Shown in pieces: positions 23,797-33,405 of a stretch of 38,133 nucleotides of DNA. The translations under genes and the position numbers were made by a program. Source of the stretch: a bacterium. GTDB lineage: Bacteria; CAIJMQ01. The DNA is taken from positions 1-38,133 of the forward strand of contig JAGLSL010000001.1 of assembly GCA_023135785.1 (NCBI GenBank), written 5' to 3'. Within the stretch, counting starts at the first letter, position 1. Each line of letters starts with the position of its first letter. The notes under the pieces were generated by a model that saw only the letters and a list, made by a program, of their open reading frames with translations, was not told the origin of the DNA and ran no database searches.

Positions 23797-24957
23797 TTAT
23801 TTCCCCATTCCAACTCTTTGGACACGCTGGAAAAGTTTCCCTTCTGTCTGAATAGACGGAGCAATTATTATTTCCACCTTGTGCATTTCTTTTATGTTTT
23901 TTGCTCCTAAATTGCCCATAGATGTTTGAAGCGCGCCAACAAGATTCTGCGAACCATCATCAGTGCGGGCAGGACCAAAGATAATCTCTTCTAAAGGTCC
24001 TGTAGTTCCTACATATATGCGGGTTCCACGAGGTAGATTAGGATGAGGAGTTGCCATTCCCCAGTGGTGACCTTTTCCTGGCGATTCTTTAGCTCTTGCA
24101 AGTATCGAACCTATAATAGCCGCATCGGCTCCGCAAGCAATGGCTTTGCAAAGGTCTCCGCCGGTTCTCATGCCTCCATCAGCAATAACCGGAATATATT
24201 TTTTTGTTTTTTTATAATAAAAATCTCTTGCTGCAGCAACATCGCACATGGCGGTCACCTGTGGAACGCCTATCCCCAACACACCTCTTGTAGTGCATGC
24301 CGCGCCCGGTCCAATACCCACCAACACCGCAGAAGCTCCTGCCTGCATAAGTGATAATCCAACCTCATAAGTAACACAATTCCCAAGCATCACAGGTATT
24401 TTCATCTGGCTACAGAATTTCTGCAAATCAACGGGCTTATACTTTGTAGAAATATGTTTTGCGGTGAGTACGGTAGATTGAACAACAAATATATCCGCAC
24501 CGGCATCTTGGGCAATTTTGCCCAAAGTGGGAGCTTTTTGAGGAATACAGGAGACAACAGCCGGAACATTTGCCTTCTTTATTTCTTTTATTCTTTTTGC
24601 CACTAACTTCTCTTTTATCGGCTCTTCGTATATACGCTGGACCAAACGCGTGGCTTCCGTCCCGCTACTTTTAACAATCTTCTCAATAACTTTATCGGGG
24701 TTTTCATATTTGGTCTGCACACCTTCAAGATTAAGGATTGCAATACCGCCCAATTTACCCATTGCTATGGCAAATTTCGTGTCAACTACTCCGTCCATTG
24801 CGGCTGCTATAACAGGAACATCAAATTTAAAATCTCCAATCTGCCAATTAGTATCTACTTCTTCGGGGTTTATAGTAATAGAGCCGGGAGACAAAGCAAT
24901 CTCGTCAAAGCCATAGCCTTGTCTTGCCTTTTTATTAACACCAATAAAATTACTCAT
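23797..24957 (-). CDS. guaB3: GuaB3-type IMP dehydrogenase family protein
   Basis: This 386-residue TIM-barrel protein belongs to the IMP dehydrogenase/GMP reductase superfamily. The active-site loop [20 protein letters not shown] contains the catalytic cysteine, and [28 protein letters not shown] is the phosphate-binding region. The CBS pair of classical GuaB is missing, and the ending [24 protein letters not shown] is typical of the GuaB3 group. The ATG at 24957 follows an excellent GGGGAGG site, so I reject the longer upstream frame. It is the last gene of the minus-strand cluster, 16 bases after metK. Whether it makes XMP or has another role is not certain. Confidence 0.88.
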   Translation of the reverse strand: MSNFIGVNKKARQGYGFDEIALSPGSITINPEEVDTNWQIGDFKFDVPVIAAAMDGVVDTKFAIAMGKLGGIAILNLEGVQTKYENPDKVIEKIVKSSGTEATRLVQRIYEEPIKEKLVAKRIKEIKKANVPAVVSCIPQKAPTLGKIAQDAGADIFVVQSTVLTAKHISTKYKPVDLQKFCSQMKIPVMLGNCVTYEVGLSLMQAGASAVLVGIGPGAACTTRGVLGIGVPQVTAMCDVAAARDFYYKKTKKYIPVIADGGMRTGGDLCKAIACGADAAIIGSILARAKESPGKGHHWGMATPHPNLPRGTRIYVGTTGPLEEIIFGPARTDDGSQNLVGALQTSMGNLGAKNIKEMHKVEIIIAPSIQTEGKLFQRVQRVGMGK

Positions 24958-24973
24958 AAAAACCTCCCCTTTT

Positions 24974-26143
24974 TTAATTTTTAATTTTACTTGCAAATAA
25001 TTTAGCTTTATCTGTCTTTTCCCAAGTAAAATCTTTATCGTTTCTACCAAAATGCCCATATGTAGCGGTCTTTCTGAAAATTGGTCTGCGTAGTTTTAGA
25101 TAATCGATTATTTCACTTGGGGAAAGATTAAAATTATCGCGGATTATTTTCGTTATTTTTTCATCCGAAATTTTACCTGTTCCTTTTGTATCTACAAAAA
25201 CAGAAACAGGTTCTCTTAAACCTATAACATACGCAAGTTGAATCATGCATTCTTGCGCCAATTTGCCCGCAACAATATTTTTAGCCAAGTATCTTGCCAT
25301 ATAAGCCGCAGAACGGTCAACTTTCGTCGAATCTTTGCCGGAAAAAGCTCCACCGCCATGCGGGATATTTGCTCCGTATGTATCAACAATCAGTTTTCTA
25401 CCCGTCATACCCGTATCTGATTGAGGTCCGCCGATAACAAATTTACCAGTTTCGTTTATTGAACATATTGTTTCCTTGGAGTTATAAAGCTTACCGAGGA
25501 CAGGGATAATAACTTCTTTCTTTATTTTCTCCTTAGAAGCATTAGTAATTTTTTGTCCTGATTTATCTAAGATTTCTTCGGTATGTTGCGTGGCTATAAC
25601 TACTCTTTTAACCGCAACAGGTTTGCCGTTTTTATATTGCACCGTGACCTGACTCTTGCCATCCGGTCCTATAAAACCAAGTATCTTCTTTTTACGCACC
25701 TCTGCTAATCTTAAAGTTAATTTGTGAGCGAGCATAATAGGTAGCGGCATTAATTCTTTGCTTTCATTGCAGGCATATCCAATCATTGCTCCCTGGTCAC
25801 CGGCACCACCCTTGTCTACGCCCATCGCAATATCCGGCGATTGCATACCTATGGCATTTAATATCCCACAGTTTTCGTAATTAAAACCATATTTAGAATC
25901 CGTATAACCTATGTCTTTTAAAACTCCACGCACGAGACTATTAAGGTTCACATATCCTGTAGTCGTTATTTCTCCGCCAACTATTACAAGTCCAACAGTT
26001 ATAAAGGTTTCGCAAGCAACACGTCCCATTTTGTCCTGTTTTATCACTTCATCTAAAACTGCGTCGGAAATCTGGTCGCAAACTTTGTCAGGATGCCCTT
26101 CTGTAACCGACTCGGAAGTCAGTAAAAAATCCCCTTTTTTCAT
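24974..26143 (-). CDS. metK: S-adenosylmethionine synthetase
   Basis: MetK makes S-adenosylmethionine from methionine and ATP. All signature segments are present in 389 residues: [20 protein letters not shown] at the N-terminus (ATP-site His in GHPDK), [12 protein letters not shown] in the first third, and [19 protein letters not shown] for the phosphate-binding loop. An AAGGAGTT site precedes the ATG. Only 25 bases separate it from the sugar nucleotidyltransferase upstream, too little for a SAM riboswitch, so its control must come from the operon promoter. The final residues are normal. Confidence 0.97.
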   Translation of the reverse strand: MKKGDFLLTSESVTEGHPDKVCDQISDAVLDEVIKQDKMGRVACETFITVGLVIVGGEITTTGYVNLNSLVRGVLKDIGYTDSKYGFNYENCGILNAIGMQSPDIAMGVDKGGAGDQGAMIGYACNESKELMPLPIMLAHKLTLRLAEVRKKKILGFIGPDGKSQVTVQYKNGKPVAVKRVVIATQHTEEILDKSGQKITNASKEKIKKEVIIPVLGKLYNSKETICSINETGKFVIGGPQSDTGMTGRKLIVDTYGANIPHGGGAFSGKDSTKVDRSAAYMARYLAKNIVAGKLAQECMIQLAYVIGLREPVSVFVDTKGTGKISDEKITKIIRDNFNLSPSEIIDYLKLRRPIFRKTATYGHFGRNDKDFTWEKTDKAKLFASKIKN

Positions 26144-26168
26144 ATTACAACTCCTTTATTGAAGATTC

Positions 26169-26915
26169 TTAAGAATTTGAAATAGACTTAAATTCTTCCT
26201 TTGCCTTATTATACGAATTCATATCTCCTATATCTAACCATTTGCCGGAGAATTCATAGCCATAGACCTTCTCTTTTGCAACCAACCATTGCATGAAATA
26301 CCCCGGAGTATCGGGATTGTTTTCTTCATCAAGATACTTCTTTATTAATTTAAGCCCCTCTCTCGGGAACACGTAGAGACAAATTGCTATCAGGTTAGAT
26401 AACGCTTTCTGTGGCTTTTCCACAAAATCTGTTATTCTATGGTCGGAATCCAATTTAACATTGCTGTATTTATGAACCAGAGACAGGTTATCAATTCTGA
26501 AAAGGCCTATACAAAAAGATTTCTTCCGTTTACAGAAATCGTGAAATTTCTGCAAATCGAAATCTAAGAGATTGTCCCCTGCTATGACCAGAAGATTGTC
26601 ATTTATTTTTTCTTCTCTAATCGCAAGTTCCATATCCTTTATCGCTCCCATCCTATTGCTGTCATCAGTTGTGCCGTTATTTATCAATGTAATCGGTTTT
26701 TTAGATTTATAGTTTTTCTTCCATTCCTCAAACTTGGAATAGAATTTCTGATTGACTATTATATAGGATTCCTCAATATCGGGTATTGCTTCTATTTTTT
26801 CCAAAATATACTCCACCACCGGGCTTCCGCTTACATCCAATAGGGGCTTCGGCGTTGACTGCGTAAGCGGATACAACCGAGTCCCATAACCGGCAGCAAG
26901 AATTAAAGCTTTCAC
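26169..26915 (-). CDS. Sugar-phosphate nucleotidyltransferase
   Basis: The 248-residue protein starts KALILAAGYGTRLYPLTQSTPKPLL, the nucleoside-diphosphate-sugar pyrophosphorylase signature (GxGTRL...PKPL). VIAGDNLLDFD holds a metal-binding Asp, and FVEKPQKAL is the usual EKP motif. It is of the short, RmlA-like type without an acyltransferase C-terminal domain, similar to glucose-1-phosphate thymidylyl- or uridylyltransferases. It follows the PGI/PMI gene by 24 bases, so it may activate a hexose phosphate made by that isomerase, such as for surface polysaccharide. Base and sugar preference cannot be read from sequence alone. Confidence 0.9.
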   Translation of the reverse strand: MKALILAAGYGTRLYPLTQSTPKPLLDVSGSPVVEYILEKIEAIPDIEESYIIVNQKFYSKFEEWKKNYKSKKPITLINNGTTDDSNRMGAIKDMELAIREEKINDNLLVIAGDNLLDFDLQKFHDFCKRKKSFCIGLFRIDNLSLVHKYSNVKLDSDHRITDFVEKPQKALSNLIAICLYVFPREGLKLIKKYLDEENNPDTPGYFMQWLVAKEKVYGYEFSGKWLDIGDMNSYNKAKEEFKSISNS

Positions 26916-26939
26916 TATATTTACTCCATTTGTATATTG

Positions 26940-28004
26940 TTAGTTGGACAAACCTTCTTTTAAACTCAAAATAGATTTAATCTCTGTCGGGTCTACGTCG
27001 TTTAGAATAGCAAGATAAAAAGAAACATAGTCACCGATGTATACAAGAGAAAGAATGCGCGAAAGTAAATTATTTCCCCTTGACTGCACTTCCAGTATTT
27101 GACTTGCTTTGTCTTTAAGAATAGCCAAGGTTATATTTATTCTTTTTTGCATTCTTTCCGGTTCTCCCTTGTCTCTTAAAAGAATCAAAGAGAATTTCCC
27201 TAACAACTCTTTGCCACCTTCCCATCCCATTATTTCATTGTGATTAAGTTCGGAGAAAAGCTCACAGTAAACAGGACTTTTGCTGTTTTCGTTTATCTGC
27301 GTTTTCCATCTCACACCCACACCTTCAAAATAATCGGAAGTGGTATAAACCAACGGAATAGTCTGATATATTGCCTCTGCTAATTTTTTGGATATATTTT
27401 TATCCTTTGGGATGTCAATGCCTATTTCTTCCCTTAAATCTTTTAACGTCTGGATAGCTTCGGAAAACTCGCTGTCTTCAATATCGACAAATCCTAACAT
27501 TTTTATAACCAAAAGTTGCGGGAAAAACAGGTAACCCAAAGCCGCTCTTGGAGAAATCCCAACTTCCGGCACCGGTATACAAACAAAACCATCCTGTTTT
27601 GCTAATGCTGTAAGCTCTCCGCCAGAACTTATGACTATTATTTTACTTTTTGCTTCCTTCGCTATCTTATAAGCGCTTAATGTTTCTTCCGTATTGCCTG
27701 AATAACTTACACAGATAAGCAATGTATCTTCACCGACCCATTGCGGGAGAGTATAGCTTCTATTTACCATTAACGGTAAATTGATTTTATCCCTTAGAAA
27801 GTTTTTCAGTAAATCACCTCCGACACTTGAGCCGCCAAGCCCTGAAACGATAATATTTTTTACATTTTTATATTCCGGGGGAATATTTACGTTTTTCATT
27901 AACTCAATCATTTTCTCCCCCTGATAGGGAAATTCATGGAGAAGTTTTCTCATATTGAATTTATCAAATGTCTCTATTGTTTTTGTATCATCTACGTTGT
28001 TCAT
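26940..28004 (-). CDS. Bifunctional phosphoglucose/phosphomannose isomerase
   Basis: The N-terminal SIS domain has IIVSGLGGSSVGGDLL and LLICVSYSGNTEETLSAYKIA, the sugar-phosphate loops of the fused PGI/PMI family, which interconverts fructose 6-phosphate with glucose 6-phosphate and mannose 6-phosphate. The C-terminal ELNHNEIMGWEGG contains the conserved Glu and His of this group. At 354 residues it is a typical archaeal/candidate-phylum version, distinct from classical GPI. It lies between EI of the PTS and a sugar nucleotidyltransferase, linking sugar uptake control, glycolysis and sugar activation. Confidence 0.9.
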   Translation of the reverse strand: MNNVDDTKTIETFDKFNMRKLLHEFPYQGEKMIELMKNVNIPPEYKNVKNIIVSGLGGSSVGGDLLKNFLRDKINLPLMVNRSYTLPQWVGEDTLLICVSYSGNTEETLSAYKIAKEAKSKIIVISSGGELTALAKQDGFVCIPVPEVGISPRAALGYLFFPQLLVIKMLGFVDIEDSEFSEAIQTLKDLREEIGIDIPKDKNISKKLAEAIYQTIPLVYTTSDYFEGVGVRWKTQINENSKSPVYCELFSELNHNEIMGWEGGKELLGKFSLILLRDKGEPERMQKRINITLAILKDKASQILEVQSRGNNLLSRILSLVYIGDYVSFYLAILNDVDPTEIKSILSLKEGLSN

Positions 28005-28028
28005 ATTTCTCCTTCCTTGTATCTATTG

Positions 28029-29771
28029 TTATGATTTTTTATATAAGAGCTTCAACGACTCTTTCACAGATTTTAAATAATTGACAACTTTTTCGGTGGA
28101 ATCAAACGACATAGCTTTCTCGGCAATCTTTCTTGCTTCTTCTATGCTAACAGAACGAATTATCTGCTTTACCTCAGGAATGGCAACCGGTCCCATAGAA
28201 AGCTCGTCGACTCCTAAACCCAAAAGCATTAAAGTTAAATTTATATCTCCGGCTATTTCGCCACATACTGCTATTTTTATCCCTTTACGATGACCGCAAT
28301 CTATTATATGTTTTATAAACCGCAAAACTGCAGGTGAAGCGGGTTGATATAAATAAGCTATCTTTTCATTTATCCTGTCTACCGCCATAGCATATTGAAT
28401 AAGGTCATTTGTTCCTATAGAAAAAAAATTCACTTCTCCTGCAAGTAAATCGGCAGTTATTGCGGCCGAAGGTGTTTCTATCATTGCTCCAACTTTTATA
28501 TCTTTGGAAAATTCTTTTTTATCTTTTTTGAGTTCTCTTTTTACTTCTTCCAAAATTTTATTTGCTTGCCTTAACTCCTGGAGCGCGGAAATCAATGGAT
28601 ACATAATAGAAACTTTTCCATACATAGAAGCTCTAAGAATCGCTCGCAGTTGTGTTTTGAATATATCCGGTCTGGCTAAACAGAATCTTATTGCCCTCCA
28701 TCCTAAGAAAGGATTGATTTCTTTCGGCGTTTCTAATATGGAAGCGAATTTATCTCCGCCCAAGTCCAGAGTTCTTATTACCACGGGAAGGGGATAAATT
28801 CTTTCGGCTACATATTTATATGCCTGGAATTGTTCTTCTTCCGAAGGTATATCCCCCCGGTTAAGGAAGAAAAATTCCGTTCTATACAGGCCGACGCCCT
28901 CTGATCCGTATCTTTCCAGCAGGTCTACTTCTTTGGGCATTTCAATATTAGCCATTAACGAAATTCTATGTCCGTCAGTTGTTTGAGCAGGGGCTTTTTT
29001 TAGTTTATTTAATTTCTTTTCTAAAACAGCCAATAGTTTTCTTTTCTTAAGATAGCGCGCCAAAGTGCTTTTCTGAGGATTGGTAACTATAACTCCCTCA
29101 TGACCGTCAATAATAATATTTTTTCCATTTTCTACCTTTTGAGTGATATCTCCCAATCCAACCACAGCCGGGATAGTTAGAGAACGGGCCATAATAGCAG
29201 TGTGAGATGTCCTGCCGCCAACATCTGTGGCAAACCCCAACACGTTTTCCTTGTCCATCTGCGCTGTTTCCGAGGGGGAAAGATCGTGAGCAATAATGAT
29301 AACTTTATCATTTAAATTCGCCAAAGTTTTTTCTTTTTTCCCTAAAAGATTTTTTAGAATTCTTCTTCCGACATCTTTGAAATCTTGCGCTCTTTCTCTA
29401 AGATAATTATCTGCAATGTTAGAAAAAGTTTTTCCGATTTTTTCCAAAACTTGCGCAACTGCATACTCTGCATTTATATTATTTTCTTCTATGATTTTTA
29501 TAGTTTTTTCTCTTAATGTGGGATCATCTAATATTAAAAGATGCGCTGAGAAAATATCGGGATAGGATTCCCTCAATTCTGTTTCTACTTTTTTCTGTAT
29601 CCCCGCTAATTCTTTTCGCGTTAGAGCTAACGCGTCCATATACCGTTTGATTTCTAAAGTAATTTCTTTCTGGGAAATTTTATACTTTGGAATTGCAAGA
29701 GCCTCTGATTTTAAAACAAACGCCTTGCCTGCTACTATGCCGGGGGAAGCGGGAACACCTTTTATAAGCAT
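28029..29771 (-). CDS. ptsI: PTS enzyme I (phosphoenolpyruvate-protein phosphotransferase)
   Basis: Enzyme I takes phosphate from phosphoenolpyruvate and gives it to HPr. The phosphorylated histidine is His190 in GGRTSHTAIMARS. The PEP-binding TIM barrel has VGLYRTEFFFLNRGDIPSEEEQ, DLGGDK and the C-terminal FSIGTNDLIQYAMAVDR with VCGEIAGD. At 580 residues it is complete. The ATG overlaps the HPr stop codon as TAATG, so the two proteins are translationally coupled. A GXGX-type standard EI rather than the longer nitrogen-PTS EI, because it has no GAF domain. Confidence 0.97.
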   Translation of the reverse strand: MLIKGVPASPGIVAGKAFVLKSEALAIPKYKISQKEITLEIKRYMDALALTRKELAGIQKKVETELRESYPDIFSAHLLILDDPTLREKTIKIIEENNINAEYAVAQVLEKIGKTFSNIADNYLRERAQDFKDVGRRILKNLLGKKEKTLANLNDKVIIIAHDLSPSETAQMDKENVLGFATDVGGRTSHTAIMARSLTIPAVVGLGDITQKVENGKNIIIDGHEGVIVTNPQKSTLARYLKKRKLLAVLEKKLNKLKKAPAQTTDGHRISLMANIEMPKEVDLLERYGSEGVGLYRTEFFFLNRGDIPSEEEQFQAYKYVAERIYPLPVVIRTLDLGGDKFASILETPKEINPFLGWRAIRFCLARPDIFKTQLRAILRASMYGKVSIMYPLISALQELRQANKILEEVKRELKKDKKEFSKDIKVGAMIETPSAAITADLLAGEVNFFSIGTNDLIQYAMAVDRINEKIAYLYQPASPAVLRFIKHIIDCGHRKGIKIAVCGEIAGDINLTLMLLGLGVDELSMGPVAIPEVKQIIRSVSIEEARKIAEKAMSFDSTEKVVNYLKSVKESLKLLYKKS

Positions 29772-30034
29772 TATTCTTCCTCTTCTTGTGAAAGGAAATC
29801 TTCTATTGTCTTTAAAGCGTCATTTTCGTCTTTGCCGTTGACTACAATTTTTACTGATGAACCATACTCCAAAGCTAACGACAATATTTCAAGTATGCTT
29901 TTACCGTTGGCTTTTTCTCCGTCCTTTTCTAAAAAAATTTCAGAACTAAAGTTAGCCGTCAATCTAATAAATTTACCGGCAGGTCGGGCGTGCATCCCCC
30001 ATTTATGTTTAATCTTTAAGTTTTTTTCTATCAT
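29771..30034 (-). CDS. ptsH: PTS phosphocarrier HPr
   Basis: This 87-residue protein carries phosphate from enzyme I to EIIA proteins. The active His15 lies in KWGMHARPAG. Ser46 in NGKSILEILSLA is exactly where HPr kinase phosphorylates regulatory HPr proteins in Firmicutes and many other phyla. No hprK gene is visible in the window, so use of Ser46 cannot be shown here. The C-terminus is unusually acidic (SQEEEE). It follows the EIIA-Man gene by ten bases. Confidence 0.95.
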   Translation of the reverse strand: MIEKNLKIKHKWGMHARPAGKFIRLTANFSSEIFLEKDGEKANGKSILEILSLALEYGSSVKIVVNGKDENDALKTIEDFLSQEEEE

Positions 30035-30044
30035 TATTCTTTAC

Positions 30045-30431
30045 CTACCATTTTGTTATCGATTTTTTGCCAATTTTTTCCAACTTTGAAGCCAAATCGC
30101 CAATGTTAAATGCGGAATTACGATATGTTGCCAATGTGAAAATCATCGGTAAATTCATCCCTGTTACCACTCTTACGGGATATTCTTTACGCATATTTAT
30201 ACACATTGAAGATGCGCTACTCCCAAAAACATCAGTAAGAACCAGAACACCATCTTTGGATGAAACCTTTTCAACTGCTTTGTCCAATCTCTCTCGCAAA
30301 TTTGCCGGTTCTTCTTCCTGTCGAGTAGTAACTACCACAACTCCCTTTTTAATGTCGCCTATAATCTTTCTGGCTGTCGAAATAAGTCCTTTCGGAAAAT
30401 TTCCATGCCCGGTAATTACTATACCTATCAT
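30045..30431 (-). CDS. PTS EIIA component, mannose family
   Basis: A stand-alone EIIA domain of 128 residues. The N-terminal MIGIVITGHGNFPKGL contains the phosphorylated His9 of the mannose/sorbose class, and VLVLTDVFGSSAS and VVTGMNLPMI are the other conserved segments. No EIIB, EIIC or EIID is encoded in the window. In genomes with a similar cluster this protein is thought to be regulatory or to serve a transporter encoded elsewhere (inference). It shares the operon with HPr and EI. Confidence 0.92.
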   Translation of the reverse strand: MIGIVITGHGNFPKGLISTARKIIGDIKKGVVVVTTRQEEEPANLRERLDKAVEKVSSKDGVLVLTDVFGSSASSMCINMRKEYPVRVVTGMNLPMIFTLATYRNSAFNIGDLASKLEKIGKKSITKW

Positions 30432-30529
30432 GTTATCCTTCTTGTAGACGGTTTATCACGTACAAAAAGAAGTTTCTTTTATAAACTCCCCTAACGCAAA
30501 ACACATGGAAAATCGGAACTATGTTGCGA

Positions 30530-31609
30530 TTAGAATTCTCTTCTGTATTCTTCTTTTTGCATAATTTTCGTTGCTGTTTCCAACATCTGTAATGCTTCCG
30601 AAATGGGAATACCCCAGAAATTTCTGCCTATGATTCTGCCTTCCCCGCCTGCATCCATTATAATTTTCGTGGACTCGGTTACTGCTTTTGAGGCATCGCC
30701 TTTTACCTTAGAACCGCCCGAGAAAATGACTAAAGTCCTTTCACCAGCGCCAATCACTATCTTTGTTCTTTCCACATGCTGTTGATAAGTCAACAAAGAA
30801 TCATAATTTGGTTTTTCGCCTTTAGCTTTCATTTCTTTCTCATATTCAAACAGTGTTTCTTTTTTGGGTTCTAGTTCCAGATATTTGCCTGCTTCAGGAA
30901 TTTTTTTCATGTATTCCTTCGTTATAAAGTTGTCGTATGCTTCTCTCTTGCTAGGGTCTACAACACTTGGGAATTTGGTTTTCACTATATCCGCTCCGAG
31001 AGATTCTGCGGAGGATACGGCATAATGACACCACAAAAGACTATTTGCCTGTGTCGTATCAGGAAGCGGTCCGCGAGGATAACTCCACAACACAAGAGGA
31101 AGGCCAAACCTATGAGCTTCATCTCTTACTTCTGCTACCCGTTCAACATCATTTCCTATATCTTCGGAACCAAGATAAAAAGTTAAACCCACTGCTGTTG
31201 CGCCTAATTTAACTGCATCTTCAACCGAACCAAACATCGTGTGGCGCGGATAGTTTAAATCATTTGCTTTTCCTGTATAGAAATGTCCGTCTAACTTTAC
31301 CATTAGAGGAACGTGAGGAGCTATATCGTGTTGGTATTTTTGCGCCTGTCCTATAGACAAAACCAGCGAAGAAAAATTGCCCTTATTAGCCAATTCAATT
31401 ACGGCTTCGGGTCTTGCTGAACGCTCCCACTTAAACTCGTGACCTGGTCCATGTTCTACCAGTTGGTCAAAGGGAAGCCCAAGAAAGGTTCCATAGCCGG
31501 GACCATTCTGATAAAACATCCTGTGAATTTTCTCTGCTCTGCTTCTATCAATCGCCGCTTTTGATATAAAAGTTCTCAAAGTCGGCCTATTTTGTAATAT
31601 GTTTGACAT
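30530..31609 (-). CDS. Class I fructose-bisphosphate aldolase, DhnA/FbaB type
   Basis: This 359-residue protein belongs to the DeoC/DhnA aldolase family, which cleaves fructose 1,6-bisphosphate by a Schiff base. Lys210 in SLGADIVKTKFP is the expected Schiff-base residue. VLWSYPRG and the C-terminal VIFSGGSKV with GGEGRIIGRNFWG form the phosphate-binding part of the barrel. It is adjacent to tpiA, whose substrate it produces. Some family members act in other aldol reactions (aromatic amino-acid or autoinducer pathways), but the neighbourhood favours glycolysis or gluconeogenesis. Confidence 0.88.
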   Translation of the reverse strand: MSNILQNRPTLRTFISKAAIDRSRAEKIHRMFYQNGPGYGTFLGLPFDQLVEHGPGHEFKWERSARPEAVIELANKGNFSSLVLSIGQAQKYQHDIAPHVPLMVKLDGHFYTGKANDLNYPRHTMFGSVEDAVKLGATAVGLTFYLGSEDIGNDVERVAEVRDEAHRFGLPLVLWSYPRGPLPDTTQANSLLWCHYAVSSAESLGADIVKTKFPSVVDPSKREAYDNFITKEYMKKIPEAGKYLELEPKKETLFEYEKEMKAKGEKPNYDSLLTYQQHVERTKIVIGAGERTLVIFSGGSKVKGDASKAVTESTKIIMDAGGEGRIIGRNFWGIPISEALQMLETATKIMQKEEYRREF

Positions 31610-31636
31610 CTGTTAATCCTCTTTGTTTATTACTAA

Positions 31637-31678
31637 ACCACTTGGTGTTCAGGTCTGTGAACCCACTGTAGTTCATAG
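31637..31678. repeat. Palindromic element at the tpiA 3' end
   Basis: GTGAACCCACTGTAGTTCAT with flanks resembles the right half of the double palindrome at 38085-38108 (16 of 24 positions by eye). It fills the aldolase-tpiA gap and includes the tpiA stop codon. Confidence 0.35.
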
Positions 31679-32434
31679 TTGTTTTTTAAATTGAACAATA
31701 CGGCTGAAACTTTCGCTATTTAAAGCCGCGCCGCCAACCAATGCTCCGTCAATATTTTCCTGACTCATCAAAATATCTACATTGTCGGGCTTCACACTGC
31801 CACCGTAAAGAATAGAAATGCTATCGCTCACTACAGAAGAGTAAATTTTAGAAAGTTGGGTTCTTATTACAAGATGCATTCCATCCGCCACATCGGGAGT
31901 AGCTGTTTTACCTGTGCCTATAGCCCATACAGGTTCATACGCTATGATTATTTTCAACATATCTTCTTGTGAAATTCCTACTAAACCATTAGTAATTTGA
32001 TTTATAACTGTATCTTCAGCAACACCCTTTTCTCTTTCCTCCAGCGTTTCCCCGACACAAACTATCGGCGTAAGACCAATGCTTAGGGCAAGTTTTATTT
32101 TCTTATTTATTAACTCATCGGTTTCGTGAAAATATTTCCTTCTTTCAGAATGACCTATAATCACAAATTCACATCCGACGTCTTTTATCATAACAGGAGA
32201 AATTTCTCCGGTATATGCTCCTTCTTTTTCGGGATAAATATTCTGAGATCCAAGCTTTATGGGGCTATCTTTGATTACTTCGTGCACACTTAAAAGCGAG
32301 GTATAAGTGGGGCATAGAATAACTTCTACATCCTGCACAAGAGCAAGACTCTTTTTTAAATTTTCAGCTAATTGGACCGCCTCTTGCGTCGTTTTATACA
32401 TCTTCCAATTACCTGCAATAATATTTTTTCTCAT
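31673..32434 (-). CDS. tpiA: Triosephosphate isomerase
   Basis: TpiA interconverts glyceraldehyde 3-phosphate and dihydroxyacetone phosphate. The family signatures are all visible in 253 residues: GNWKMYK at the N-terminus (Asn, Lys), IIGHSERRKYFHE (catalytic His), AYEPVWAIGTGKTATP (catalytic Glu and mobile loop) and ILYGGSVKPDN (phosphate site). The start ATGA overlaps the stop of the EIIA gene by four bases, so the two are coupled. The stop codon lies in a small palindromic repeat. Confidence 0.97.
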   Translation of the reverse strand: MRKNIIAGNWKMYKTTQEAVQLAENLKKSLALVQDVEVILCPTYTSLLSVHEVIKDSPIKLGSQNIYPEKEGAYTGEISPVMIKDVGCEFVIIGHSERRKYFHETDELINKKIKLALSIGLTPIVCVGETLEEREKGVAEDTVINQITNGLVGISQEDMLKIIIAYEPVWAIGTGKTATPDVADGMHLVIRTQLSKIYSSVVSDSISILYGGSVKPDNVDILMSQENIDGALVGGAALNSESFSRIVQFKKQL

Positions 32435-32907
32435 TGAACTTTATCCTTTTTTTCTCTATCTTCTATTACTTTATAGATATCTTCTGAGGTTTTAGCCTTA
32501 GTTAAACTGTCCCTGAAAATCTTATCTTTTAAAAAGCGAGATAATCGCGCTAAAACTTTAAGGTGCAACTGACCATGTTCCGGAGAACTCACAAGCAAGA
32601 AAAATAAATGGACAGGCTTGCCATCAATTGAATCAAACTCTATTCCTTTTTTAGAATAACCAATTGCCAGCATTACACTTTCAGCAACAGGGCATTTGCC
32701 GTGAGGAATGGCAACGCCATATCCTATACCCGTAGAGCCAATTGATTCCCTTGCCGATAAAACCTTAACAATTTCACACTTATCTTTTTCCTGTATTTCG
32801 TTTGAAGTCAGCAAAAGTTCCGTTAATTCCTGCAATGCTTTTTCTTTCGTGTCCGCTTTCAAATTTACAGATATAGCTTTAATATTAAGATGGTCTTTTA
32901 TTATCAT
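32431..32907 (-). CDS. PTS EIIA, fructose/nitrogen (PtsN-like) type
   Basis: A 158-residue PTS EIIA type 2 domain. The phosphorylated His69 sits in YGVAIPHGKCP, and VHLFFLLVSSPEHGQLHLKVLARLSR is the second conserved segment. It is stand-alone, without transporter domains, and lies four bases after the hibernation factor gene, an arrangement like rpoN-hpf-ptsN of other bacteria. A regulatory role in nitrogen, potassium or stress signalling is therefore as likely as sugar transport. Confidence 0.9.
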   Translation of the reverse strand: MIIKDHLNIKAISVNLKADTKEKALQELTELLLTSNEIQEKDKCEIVKVLSARESIGSTGIGYGVAIPHGKCPVAESVMLAIGYSKKGIEFDSIDGKPVHLFFLLVSSPEHGQLHLKVLARLSRFLKDKIFRDSLTKAKTSEDIYKVIEDREKKDKVQ

Positions 32908-32911
32908 ATTT

Positions 32912-33208
32912 TTAGTCCTTATGTTTTGTTATTTTATCCCGATATTTTTTTACCTGCTTTTCTGCTTTGCTCAATGCTTCCTCAAAAGAAGAAAGAATGT
33001 CTCCTGCCTCTGCTTCTGCATGAATAACAGCGCCTTTTATCGGGACGTTTATTTCGGCGAAACACACATACTCTTTCTCTTCTTTTAAAACTATATCCAC
33101 TTCCCCTGTTACCTTAATGAATCTTTCCAATTTAGCGCACTTTTCCTCTATAAGCTCTCTCAATTGCTGTGATATTTCCGTTTTTTTATGCGTTATCTTT
33201 GTCTCCAT
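32912..33208 (-). CDS. hpf: Ribosome hibernation promoting factor, short form
   Basis: The protein binds the 30S decoding region of idle ribosomes. METKITHKKTEISQQLRELIEEKCAKLERF is the typical N-terminal beta-alpha part and EINVPIKGAVIHAEAEAGDILSSFEEALSKAEKQVKKYRDKI the C-terminal one. I take the ATG at 33208, preceded by GGAAGAGAAG; it gives 98 residues, the normal length of the short (HPF/YfiA-like) type without a dimerisation tail. A longer frame adds 14 residues that homologues lack. It leads the PTS and glycolysis cluster. Confidence 0.92.
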   Translation of the reverse strand: METKITHKKTEISQQLRELIEEKCAKLERFIKVTGEVDIVLKEEKEYVCFAEINVPIKGAVIHAEAEAGDILSSFEEALSKAEKQVKKYRDKITKHKD

Positions 33209-33221
33209 CGTATCTTCTCTT

Positions 33222-33289
33222 CCTTTCTGTGTTCTGTTTTCTCTGCCCACCGTCTTTTTGGAGGGTATTTATCTCTCTGTCATCTGTTG
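33222..33289. repeat. ACAGA-family repeat, minus orientation
   Basis: Read on the minus strand, CAACAGATGACAGAG (from 33289) and GAAAACAGAACACAGAAAG (to about 33223) match words of the element at 2877-2931. It separates tRNA-Ala from hpf. Confidence 0.35.
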
Positions 33290-33293
33290 AAAG

Positions 33294-33366
<73 letters not shown>

Positions 33367-33405
33367 TATTGGAAGAGCGTATTTTATTAAATTTTTAAAC
33401 AAAAA

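Noticed and set aside
24958-25059. Longer N-terminus for GuaB3
   Set aside because: The 34 extra residues overlap the metK 3' end, have no homologous character, and the downstream ATG has an excellent ribosome site.
26144-26168. SAM riboswitch before metK
   Set aside because: Only 25 bases separate metK from the upstream gene, too short for any SAM aptamer.
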